Of a DNA stretch of 64,000 nucleotides, positions 23,696 to 31,140 are shown in pieces. The stretch is from positions 124,001-188,000 of the forward strand of contig JBJEIY010000017.1 of the NCBI GenBank assembly GCA_051877515.1. Reading direction: 5' to 3'. A model generated the notes under the pieces. That model saw nothing but the letters and a program-made list of their open reading frames with translations. It had not been told where the DNA came from and ran no database searches. Source of the DNA: XBB1006 sp051877515 (GTDB lineage Bacteria; Bacillota; Clostridia; Lachnospirales; Lachnospiraceae). Both the position numbers and the translations under genes were made by a program. The stretch's first letter is position 1. Every line of letters begins with the position of its first letter.

Positions 23696-24432
23696 AAAAA
23701 TTGCGCGTGCTTCTGGTGGATGATGAAATCATGATCCGGGAGGGCTTCAAGCGGCTTTTTAATTGGGAAGAGCATGATTGTGAGGTCGTGGGGGAAGCCT
23801 CCGACGGCATGGAAGCACTGGCGAAGATCGACCGCCTGAAACCGGATATCGCCATCATGGATATCAATATCCCTGTGATGAATGGATTAAAGGTCATTCA
23901 GATGTCACGGTTAAAGCATCCGGATACCGCCTTTGTCATTGTGTCCGGGTATGACGATTTTTCCTATTGCAGGGAGGCATTACGGCTTCAGATCACGGAT
24001 TATATCCTGAAGCCGGTAAACTATGAGGAGTTTGGTACCTGCATTGATAATCTGAAAATTGCATTGTTTCAACGCCGGGCATCGGAAACGGACAGCCCGC
24101 AGGAGGAACGGACCATTCAGGGTATTACCCGGTTCCTTCAGGAGCATTTGGCCGAGGAGGTCAGTTTATCTGTCCTGGCCGAGGAATTTCATCTGAATCC
24201 GCAGTATATCAGCCAGCTTTTCAAAAGTGAGATTGGCGTGAACTTCTTGGCGTATCTGACGAATATTCGTATGGAACAAGCGAAAAAACTTTTGCTGACC
24301 ACCGCTTTTTCCATCGCAGATGTATCGGAGCAGTCCGGTTATGGAGACTACCGGGTCTTTACCAAAGTATTCAAGAAAAGCGAGGGGGTTACGCCATCCC
24401 AGTATCGGCGGGATTTTCTGGAGAAGAATTGA
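23692..24432 (+). CDS. YesN-type response regulator (REC + AraC HTH)
   Basis: A 246-residue regulator: receiver domain (residues 3-120) with the acidic pair DD near 11, phosphoacceptor D57 in IAIMDINIP and Lys in YILKPVNY, then an AraC-type double helix-turn-helix (about 145-240) with LNPQYISQLFKSE and the family signature ending GYGDYRVFTKVFKKSEGVTPSQYR. It is phosphorylated by the kinase it overlaps and should activate transcription. YesMN systems often control sugar or peptide transporters; its targets are not visible here. Confidence 0.95.
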   Translation: MKKLRVLLVDDEIMIREGFKRLFNWEEHDCEVVGEASDGMEALAKIDRLKPDIAIMDINIPVMNGLKVIQMSRLKHPDTAFVIVSGYDDFSYCREALRLQITDYILKPVNYEEFGTCIDNLKIALFQRRASETDSPQEERTIQGITRFLQEHLAEEVSLSVLAEEFHLNPQYISQLFKSEIGVNFLAYLTNIRMEQAKKLLLTTAFSIADVSEQSGYGDYRVFTKVFKKSEGVTPSQYRRDFLEKN

Positions 24433-24463
24433 GGATATGTTCAGGAAGAATGTGGCCGGGTTA

Positions 24464-24516
24464 TTGTAATATGACCCGGCATATGTTATACTATTATTTA
24501 GAACGAACGATCTAAA
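24464..24516 (+). promoter_or_regulatory. Promoter and palindromic operator of the TetR gene
   Basis: TTGTAA (24464-24469), 17-bp spacer, TATACT (24487-24492). The palindrome TTTAGAACGAACGATCTAAA (24497-24516) covers the expected start site, the place for autorepression. A GCCGGGT/ACCCGGC hairpin (24455-24480) spans the -35 and may end the upstream transcript. Confidence 0.7.
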
Positions 24517-24532
24517 TGAAAGGAGTGATCCG

Positions 24533-25138
24533 GTGGCAAATTATACAGAAGAACAATGGAATGCCAAAAAGAACGAGCCTATGGAAAAATGCTATAACGG
24601 TTTTGCTGAGTTAGGCCTGCACGGTACAGGGATTCGTACCCTGGCTAAGCATTGCGGATATAATACTTCTATGATCTATACATATTTCAAGGATCTGGAT
24701 GATCTTATTATCCAATCCACCGCGTACTGTATGAGCAGGGTGGAAGAGGATTTTATGGCGAAAGCCCCAACGGATGTGGAGGACTTATGGCGGTTCATTG
24801 ACGAGATTCCCTATTGGACAGCGGAAAAACATGGAAAAAAATACCGCCTGATGTATCAGGTCTATACCCACCCGAAATACAGGGAGTACGGTCAGCAATT
24901 CTTTGCAGGAGTTGATGAGCGTTATACCGAATACGCCAAACTATTGGAAGGCAAGCTGGGGATTCCCTATCAAAAGCTGACGCCACTGATTTTCATCCTG
25001 ATCAGAGCCTGCGTGCATTACGCATTGTTCGAGGACGAGTTCTATCTGAAATCCCAGATCGAAGTACTGAAGGAGAGCCTGGAACTATTCATTATGAAAT
25101 ATAACCCGAAAGCAAGGTCGGGTACTCTAACAGAATAG
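24533..25138 (+). CDS. TetR/AcrR-family regulator
   Basis: GTG 24533 follows AAAGGAGTGATCC. The 201-residue protein has the TetR-type HTH at residues about 14-60 (GIRTLAKHCGYNTSMIYTYFKDLDDL) and a helical ligand-binding domain rich in Tyr and Trp. The operator-like palindrome in its own promoter supports autorepression. It is followed after 34 bp by a large secreted LRR protein, so both are likely expressed together. The inducing ligand is unknown. Confidence 0.9.
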   Translation: MANYTEEQWNAKKNEPMEKCYNGFAELGLHGTGIRTLAKHCGYNTSMIYTYFKDLDDLIIQSTAYCMSRVEEDFMAKAPTDVEDLWRFIDEIPYWTAEKHGKKYRLMYQVYTHPKYREYGQQFFAGVDERYTEYAKLLEGKLGIPYQKLTPLIFILIRACVHYALFEDEFYLKSQIEVLKESLELFIMKYNPKARSGTLTE

Positions 25139-25172
25139 ATAAAAGATAAATAATCTTTTGGAGGAAAGTGCA

Positions 25173-27710
25173 ATGAAAAAAAGAATAATTAGTATGATGC
25201 TGGTGATATGTATGGTGCTTATGTATGTACCGATCACGGCATTTGCCGCGCGCACTGGTACAACGGGGGAAGGTTTGAAATACTCTATCTCCGATACTAA
25301 CGAGGTAACGATTACTGATTATACCGGTTCGGCGGATACGATTACTATTCCAAATGAAATCGAAAACTGCCCTGTTACGGCCATCGGAGAGTCGGTTTTT
25401 GACTCAAAAAACATAACAAGTGTAACGATTCCGGACGGCGTTACATCTATTGGAGAACGTGCTTTTTACAGTTGCACAAGTCTTACAGACGTAACGATTC
25501 CGGACAGCGTTAAAACCATTGGAAAATATGCTTTTAAATCTTGTAGTGGGCTTACAGAAATTATGATTCCAGGCAGTGTTACATCCATCGAAGAGTGGGC
25601 TTTTTACGATTGCACAAATCTTGCAACGGTATCGATTCTTGAAAGCGTTACTTTTATTGGAAATCAAGTGTTTGAAGGTACAGCCTGGTTAACAGCTCAA
25701 CGGACCAGTGACCCATTGGTTATTGTAAATCGTATCCTGATTGATGGAAGAACAGTCAGTGGAGCTGCCATTATTTCCGATACCGTTACGTCCATTGGAG
25801 ATGGCGCGTTTAAAGGTAGTAACACTCTTACAAGCATTACGATTCCCGGTAGCGTTACATCCATTGGAGAACGAGCATTTCAGAGTTGCACAAGTCTTAC
25901 AAATGTTATGATTGAGAACGGTGTTATCTCCATTGGAATAGGTGCTTTTCAATATTGTAGCGGGCTTACAGACATTACGATTCCCGGTAGCGTTACCTCG
26001 ATTGGTATATTTGCATTTAGGAACTGCGAGAATCTTACAAGTATTACGATTCCCAATAGCGTTGTGTCCATTGGAAACGATGCAATTCCGGATACCACAT
26101 CACAGGTAAAATACAGCGTTACTAATAATGAGGTTACGATAACGGAAATAGTTTTGGGAAATGGAAGGACCTCTGTTGACATCCCGGCCACGATTTGCGG
26201 AGATCCGGTTGTTGCAGTTGCAGAAAGTTGTCAGAGCGAGGTTGGCAATCATACTCATGCAGGTGGAACACCAACCTGCACAGCCAAAGCAACATGTGCG
26301 ATCTGCGGTGAGGAATACGGAGAGACAGACCTTTCACATCATACTTTGGTTCACAACCCTGCAAAGGCTGCAACGGTTACCGAAACCGGATATAAAGAAT
26401 ATTGGCAATGTAGTGATTGTGGTAAATACTTCTCTGATGAAAACGGCGAGAGTGAAATAGCTGATCTTGAAGCATGGAAAACAGGTGATGGTAAGCTTGA
26501 TAAACTTCCACCCGAAATCACCGTTGGAGCCGGACAGAGTGTAACGGCAGGGCAAAAGAAAGACCTTACTTTCCGTTCCAATGCAGCTATCAGCGATTTT
26601 CTCCGGGTAGAACTTGACGGTGTAACCGTCAACCCAGAGAATTATAGTGTAACAGAGGGCAGTACGATTGTAACCTTAAAAGCGGATTATGTTGCTTCAC
26701 TTTCCGCCGGCCAGCATGCCATCAGCATTGTATCAAAAAGCGGTACGGCAACGGCTCAGTTTACAGTAAGTACAGCAAGTACAGCAAGTACAGGAGGGTC
26801 CTATGCCCATACCCACAAGCTGACACTGGTAGAAGAAAAACCGGCTACCTGTACCACTTCGGGCAACAAGGCATATTATGTATGTTCCGGTTGTGGCTAC
26901 TGGTATGAGGATGCCTTCGGCCGTGTTCGGATCACCGATCACGACAGTGTTGTCATTCCCCAAATTGCAAGTGTGAAGCTGTCTGTTTCATCCTGTACCT
27001 ATGATGGAAATGAAGTTTCGCCAACCGTGAGCGTAGAAGATTCTGCCGGAAACAGGTTGGTGGAGAGTACGGATTACACCGTGACAGTCCCGACCGGAAG
27101 AAAAAATGCCGGAACCTATAGCTATGTAGTGAATTTTAAAGGAAATTATGAAGGAAGCCAGAAATTAACACTCACGATCCAAAAGGCATCCTATACACCT
27201 ACAGCAAAGAACTACACCGGAACATATAATGGAAAGAAGCATTCTATTACTCTAACAGGTGTAAAAAGCGGTTCCACGATTCTGTACAGGACCAGCCCGT
27301 CAAAATCATGGACTACAACCAAACCTTCCAGAATCAGTGTAGGAAAGACCACAGTCTACTACGAGATTACGAATGAGAACTATCAAACTATTACAGGTTA
27401 TAAGACCATCGTAATAAAACCTAAGAAGACACAGATAACAGGTTTAAGTAGAGGAACGAAGTCCTTTAAAGTAAAATGGGCAAAGAAGACCACACAGACA
27501 ACCGGATATCAGATTCAGTATTCCACTTCAAGCACTTTTAAAAGCGGAAATAAAACAGTGACAGTAACTTCTAATACGGCAACAAGTAAGACTATCAAGA
27601 ACTTACAGGCCAAGAAGCGTTACTATGTAAGAGTCAGAACTTACAAGACGGTAAATGGAGTGAAATATTATAGTGAGTGGTCTGCAAAGAAAAATGTGAC
27701 AACCAGATAG
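25173..27710 (+). CDS. Secreted BspA-type leucine-rich repeat protein
   Basis: ATG 25173 is set by GGAGG at 25160-25164; 845 residues. A signal peptide (1-30, ending AFA-A) is followed by LRR_5 repeats (about 45-320) of roughly 23 residues with consensus TSITIPGSVTSIGERAF. Next come three CxxC-containing segments (CAICGEEYG, CSDCGKYFS, CSGCGYWYED), a YDG-type beta repeat region (about 600-750) and a C-terminal fibronectin-III-like domain (KVKWAKKT to NVTTR). There is no LPXTG, SLH or lipobox, so attachment is not explained. Such proteins mediate adhesion to host or bacterial surfaces. Family clear, binding partner unknown. Confidence 0.92.
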   Translation: MKKRIISMMLVICMVLMYVPITAFAARTGTTGEGLKYSISDTNEVTITDYTGSADTITIPNEIENCPVTAIGESVFDSKNITSVTIPDGVTSIGERAFYSCTSLTDVTIPDSVKTIGKYAFKSCSGLTEIMIPGSVTSIEEWAFYDCTNLATVSILESVTFIGNQVFEGTAWLTAQRTSDPLVIVNRILIDGRTVSGAAIISDTVTSIGDGAFKGSNTLTSITIPGSVTSIGERAFQSCTSLTNVMIENGVISIGIGAFQYCSGLTDITIPGSVTSIGIFAFRNCENLTSITIPNSVVSIGNDAIPDTTSQVKYSVTNNEVTITEIVLGNGRTSVDIPATICGDPVVAVAESCQSEVGNHTHAGGTPTCTAKATCAICGEEYGETDLSHHTLVHNPAKAATVTETGYKEYWQCSDCGKYFSDENGESEIADLEAWKTGDGKLDKLPPEITVGAGQSVTAGQKKDLTFRSNAAISDFLRVELDGVTVNPENYSVTEGSTIVTLKADYVASLSAGQHAISIVSKSGTATAQFTVSTASTASTGGSYAHTHKLTLVEEKPATCTTSGNKAYYVCSGCGYWYEDAFGRVRITDHDSVVIPQIASVKLSVSSCTYDGNEVSPTVSVEDSAGNRLVESTDYTVTVPTGRKNAGTYSYVVNFKGNYEGSQKLTLTIQKASYTPTAKNYTGTYNGKKHSITLTGVKSGSTILYRTSPSKSWTTTKPSRISVGKTTVYYEITNENYQTITGYKTIVIKPKKTQITGLSRGTKSFKVKWAKKTTQTTGYQIQYSTSSTFKSGNKTVTVTSNTATSKTIKNLQAKKRYYVRVRTYKTVNGVKYYSEWSAKKNVTTR

Positions 27711-27728
27711 AAAAGGGTTTGAAAAACG

Positions 27729-27760
27729 AATCCGGGCTTTAGAAGGCCCGGATTTCTTTT
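27729..27760 (+). terminator. Terminator after the LRR protein gene
   Basis: AATCCGGGC pairs with GCCCGGATT, followed by TCTTTT. Confidence 0.9.
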
Positions 27761-27869
27761 GCAAGTTTGGACTTACTATAATACTAATTTTTCATATAAA
27801 ATTATTATAATTATATTGTTTTAGAATGTGAAATGATTTACTATTATAGAAAAGGAGGAGGCGATAAAT

Positions 27870-28172
27870 ATGGCAAGTATGATTCAGGTTAGAGTAGATG
27901 ATGATTTGAAAATGAAGTCAGATCGGTTGTTTAAAGATTTGGGTACAGATACAACTTCAGCTATTAGAATGTTTTTAACCCAGGCGGTTGCATATAATGG
28001 CTTTCCGTTTGAAATTAAACGCCCAATGGTTGCTGAATATAATCCGTATATGGCAATGACGGAAGAGGAAATGATGGATAAATTGACACGATCACGAGAA
28101 GATGTAAAACAGGGAAAATATAGGGATGCCGATGTTGTGATTTCTGATATGAGGACAAAGTATGGATTATAA
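27870..28172 (+). CDS. RelB/DinJ-family antitoxin
   Basis: AAAGGAGGAGG lies before ATG 27870; 100 residues. The N-terminus is a ribbon-helix-helix of the RelB/DinJ type (MIQVRVDDDLKMKSDRLFKD then TTSAIRMFLTQAVAYNGFPF), followed by an acidic C-terminal tail that should wrap the toxin. It overlaps the toxin gene by 11 bp. In this family the antitoxin, alone or with toxin, represses its own operon. Confidence 0.92.
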   Translation: MASMIQVRVDDDLKMKSDRLFKDLGTDTTSAIRMFLTQAVAYNGFPFEIKRPMVAEYNPYMAMTEEEMMDKLTRSREDVKQGKYRDADVVISDMRTKYGL

Positions 28173-28476
28173 AGTTGTGGTAACGCAAGAAGCGGAACAT
28201 GATCTGGAACAGTATGTCCAATATTTGCTGTTTGTTAAGAAAAATGTACAGGCAGCAGGTAATCTTCTAAGTGATTTTGAAACAACGAAGAATCGTCTTT
28301 CAAGCGTTGCCGGTAATTTGAAATTATGTGACAACCCCAGACTAAGAGAAGCAGGATATCACAGGATTAATTTTGGCTCACATAAGTATTTTCTTTTATA
28401 TCACGTAGAAGGAGAAATTGTCTATATAGATGCTGTTTTTCATGAATTACAGGATTATGAAGGAAAAATGATTTAA
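28162..28476 (+). CDS. RelE/ParE-superfamily toxin
   Basis: Starts inside the antitoxin gene; 104 residues. It has the ParE/RelE fold pattern: initial strand YKVVVTQEAEHDLEQYVQYL, helices, then basic strands RLREAGYHRINFGSHKYFLLYHV and VYIDAVFHELQDYE. The C-terminal His resembles that of RelE/YafQ-type ribonucleases, so mRNA cleavage is more likely than gyrase inhibition, but this is inference. It forms a toxin-antitoxin module with the preceding gene. Confidence 0.88.
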   Translation: MDYKVVVTQEAEHDLEQYVQYLLFVKKNVQAAGNLLSDFETTKNRLSSVAGNLKLCDNPRLREAGYHRINFGSHKYFLLYHVEGEIVYIDAVFHELQDYEGKMI

Positions 28477-28524
28477 GCATATAGGCGATGAAAGAACCAT
28501 ATAAGTAGGGAAGGAGGAAACCTG

Positions 28525-29259
28525 ATGGCAAGAATCTTGTTTGCACTTATTGGTGCCGCGTGCGTGATTTATGGTTTTGTAGTCCGGGCAGTAGGATCAG
28601 GTACCGGCTTTTTCATTGTCTGGCTGGGACTGGGAATTCTAAGCCTTGCCCAGGCGGTACTGCTGCACATAGGATTCTGGAAACGTGTTTCCCGAAAAGT
28701 GAAAAAGTGCCTTCTGGTGTTGGTGGGACTTTTTGCCCTTAGTTTTGTGATCGTGGAAGGCTGTGTGCTGAGTCAGTTTACGACAAGCGGAGAAAAAAAC
28801 CTTGACTATATCATGGTGCTGGGGGCTCAGGTGTACGAAAACGGTCCCAGTACGGTTTTGAAATTCCGGCTGGATAAGGCCATTGCATATCTTTATGATA
28901 ATCCGGATACCATCTGTATCGTTACCGGAGGACAGGGAGCCAATGAGCCGTTCCCGGAAGCAGAGGGTATGGCAGACTATCTTCGGAAAAATGGAATCCC
29001 GGAAGACCGCATTCTCATAGAGGATCAGTCCAAAACCACGGAGGAGAATTTTGCTTTTTCCAGAAAATTGATCGAAGAAGGAGCCAGCGTGGGAGTGGTC
29101 ACAAACAACTTTCATTTGTTCCGGGCCTTGCAGATTGCCAAAAGCCAAGGGCTGACCAGCGTCTGCGGCATTGCAGCCAGAACCACACCGCTGTACCTTC
29201 CCAACAACATGGTACGGGAGTACTTTGGAGAATTAAAATACCTGATCAGATCACTGTAA
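28525..29259 (+). CDS. YdcF/ElyC-family (DUF218) membrane protein
   Basis: ATG 28525 follows GGAAGGAGG; 244 residues. The N-terminal 85 residues hold about three membrane segments; the rest is the DUF218 domain with DYIMVLGAQVYENGPS, the loop VTGGQGANEPFPEAEGMADYL and ESKTTEENFAFS-like DQSKTTEENFAFS. Known members (SanA, ElyC, YdcF) affect the cell envelope and lipid carrier recycling; the reaction is not established. It is followed by a dispersed palindrome and then the SCIFF locus. Confidence 0.92.
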   Translation: MARILFALIGAACVIYGFVVRAVGSGTGFFIVWLGLGILSLAQAVLLHIGFWKRVSRKVKKCLLVLVGLFALSFVIVEGCVLSQFTTSGEKNLDYIMVLGAQVYENGPSTVLKFRLDKAIAYLYDNPDTICIVTGGQGANEPFPEAEGMADYLRKNGIPEDRILIEDQSKTTEENFAFSRKLIEEGASVGVVTNNFHLFRALQIAKSQGLTSVCGIAARTTPLYLPNNMVREYFGELKYLIRSL

Positions 29260-29276
29260 ACAGAAAAAGGTGTACG

Positions 29277-29317
29277 CCGGACAGGGGTCCGCCGGACAGG
29301 GGTCTGTCCCCTGTCCA
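29277..29317. repeat. Palindromic repeat, CGGACAGGGGAC family, copy 4 (left arm doubled)
   Basis: The left arm CGGACAGGGGTC occurs twice in tandem (29278, 29293) before one right arm CCCCTGTCC. Inside the gap between ydcF-type gene and scfA. Confidence 0.8.
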
Positions 29318-29378
29318 TAGGTGAGTCGGGAGAAATCGTTAACGTAACAGGAAAACTCCCGAAGAAGCTGTCTGAACC

Positions 29379-29407
29379 TTGACGATAGCAAGACATTGTG
29401 ATAAGAT
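29379..29407 (+). promoter_or_regulatory. Promoter of scfA
   Basis: TTGACG (29379-29384), 17-bp spacer, TAAGAT (29402-29407); leader about 65 nt. Confidence 0.75.
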
Positions 29408-29480
29408 GTTAAAAATAGGCGAGAATGACTCTAGTTCGAAGCCCTAAGTAAATGATCATCATAGAATGGAGATAAGAATT

Positions 29481-29624
29481 ATGGAAAGAATCAAAACTTT
29501 AGAGACTCGTAACTTATGCGAAAGCGCAAAGAATGGTGGATGTGGCGAGTGCCAGACTTCCTGCCAGTCTGCTTGCAAAACAAGCTGCGGTGTTGCTAAT
29601 CAGTCTTGCGAGAACAACAAATAA
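29481..29624 (+). CDS. scfA: SCIFF peptide (six cysteines in forty-five), 47 aa
   Basis: ATG 29481 with AATGGAGATAAG upstream encodes 47 residues. The pattern GGCGECQTSCQSACKTSC (residues 19-36) followed by a last Cys at 43 is the SCIFF signature: six Cys at 21, 24, 28, 32, 36 and 43. An additional Cys at 13 makes seven. SCIFF is a ribosomally made peptide, nearly universal in Clostridia, whose Cys are cross-linked to nearby residues as thioethers by the radical-SAM enzyme encoded next (29751). The final product and function are not known. It has its own promoter, and a terminator separates it from scfB, which should give much more peptide message than enzyme message. Confidence 0.97.
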   Translation: MERIKTLETRNLCESAKNGGCGECQTSCQSACKTSCGVANQSCENNK

Positions 29625-29663
29625 GACATACGCGCAGGCGTAACAGAACTGAAGAGTTGTAAA

Positions 29664-29691
29664 GAATGCCGCCTTTATAGACGGCATTTTT
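29664..29691 (+). terminator. Terminator/attenuator between scfA and scfB
   Basis: ATGCCG pairs with CGGCAT around a 10-nt loop, followed by TTTTC. Partial read-through would give scfB expression at a low level. Confidence 0.7.
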
Positions 29692-29750
29692 CATTGTAAT
29701 GATAGTGTTCCCGTAAGGAACGAATCGACAGATCATAAAGGAGAAAACAA

Positions 29751-31139
29751 GTGGTACATCAATATAAATTAAACGGTTTTAACATCGTTCTGGACACCTG
29801 CTCCGGCGGCGTGCATGTGGTGGATGAAGTGGCTTATGACATGATCGAGCTGTATCCTGTAAAAAGCGAAGAACAGATCATTGCCGCCATGCTGGAAAAG
29901 TACAAAGACCGGGAAGATGTGACAGAGGAAGAGCTACGCCTTTGCATGCAGGACATCAGGACACTGGTGGATAACAAGCAGCTATACACCGAGGATACCT
30001 TTGAGCCTATGGCGGGAACCTTCAAGGAGCGTTCCGGAAATGTGATCAAAGCACTTTGTCTGCATGTGGCTCATACCTGTAATCTCAACTGCTCCTATTG
30101 TTTTGCCAGTCAGGGAAAATACCATGGCGAGAGGGCATTGATGAGTTTTGAGGTGGGTAAACGGGCATTGGATTTTCTGGTGGAAAACTCCGGAGACCGA
30201 CGAAATCTGGAAGTAGACTTTTTTGGCGGAGAGCCGCTGATGAACTGGGATGTGGTGAAAGAACTTGTAGCTTATGCCCGCTGCGTAGAAAAAGAGCACA
30301 ACAAGAATTTCCGTTTTACTCTCACCACCAACGGTATGCTCATTGATGAGGATGTCATCGAGTTTGCCAACAAAGAAATGAGCAACGTGGTCTTAAGCCT
30401 GGACGGAAGAAAAGAGATCCATGATGCCACCCGTGTGGATTATGCGGGAAACGGAAGCTACGACACCATTGTTCCCAAGTTTCAGAAGATGGTAAAAGCT
30501 CGTGGGGACAAGGGTTACTATATGCGGGGCACTTTTACCCATGCAAATCCGGATTTTACCAAGGACGTGTTCCACATGGCGGATCTGGGCTTTACGGAGC
30601 TTAGTATGGAGCCGGTGGTCAGTGCACCGGACGATCCCATGGCACTGACAGCTGAGGATCTGGAAATTGTAAAAGAGCAGTATGAGATCCTTGCCAAAGA
30701 AATGATCAAACGCAAAAAAGAAGGCCGGGGCTTTACTTTTTACCATTATATGATCGATCTGACCCAGGGTCCCTGTATTTATAAAAGGATTTCCGGCTGC
30801 GGTTCCGGAACGGAATATATGGCGGTAACACCTTGGGGAGATTTGTATCCCTGCCACCAGTTCGTGGGAGAGGAAAGCTATAAACTGGGTGACATCTGGA
30901 ATGGTGTCACCAATGAGAAACTCAGGGACGATTTTAGAAGTTGTAATGCCTATGCAAGGCCGGAATGTGCCGACTGCTGGGCAAAACTGTATTGTTCCGG
31001 AGGCTGTGCAGCCAATGCTTACCATGCCACCGGCAGTATCCGGGGCGTGTATGAACCGGGCTGTGAATTGTTCCGAAAGAGGATTGAATGTGCCATTATG
31101 ATCAAGGTGGCAGAAGCAGCACAAGAAGGAGAAAAGTAA
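29751..31139 (+). CDS. scfB: SCIFF maturase, radical SAM/SPASM enzyme
   Basis: GTG 29751 follows AAAGGAG; 462 residues. An N-terminal peptide-recognition region (1-90) precedes the radical SAM core with C110-x3-C114-x2-C117 (HTCNLNCSYCF), binding the catalytic [4Fe-4S] cluster and SAM. The C-terminal SPASM domain has many Cys (GCGSGTEY, YPCHQF, CADCWAKLYCSGGC, EPGCELF) for two auxiliary clusters. It installs thioether bonds on the SCIFF peptide encoded just upstream. Length and motifs match the family (TIGR03974-type). Confidence 0.97.
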   Translation: MVHQYKLNGFNIVLDTCSGGVHVVDEVAYDMIELYPVKSEEQIIAAMLEKYKDREDVTEEELRLCMQDIRTLVDNKQLYTEDTFEPMAGTFKERSGNVIKALCLHVAHTCNLNCSYCFASQGKYHGERALMSFEVGKRALDFLVENSGDRRNLEVDFFGGEPLMNWDVVKELVAYARCVEKEHNKNFRFTLTTNGMLIDEDVIEFANKEMSNVVLSLDGRKEIHDATRVDYAGNGSYDTIVPKFQKMVKARGDKGYYMRGTFTHANPDFTKDVFHMADLGFTELSMEPVVSAPDDPMALTAEDLEIVKEQYEILAKEMIKRKKEGRGFTFYHYMIDLTQGPCIYKRISGCGSGTEYMAVTPWGDLYPCHQFVGEESYKLGDIWNGVTNEKLRDDFRSCNAYARPECADCWAKLYCSGGCAANAYHATGSIRGVYEPGCELFRKRIECAIMIKVAEAAQEGEK

Positions 31140-31140
31140 G

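Noticed and set aside
24455..24480. Terminator after the YesN gene
   Set aside because: The GCCGGGT/ACCCGGC hairpin has no T-run and overlaps the TetR promoter -35; kept only as a possible regulatory structure.
25404..26191. Repeated DNA of about 69 bp suggesting a minisatellite or CRISPR
   Set aside because: The repeats are the coding units of the leucine-rich repeat domain and keep the frame.
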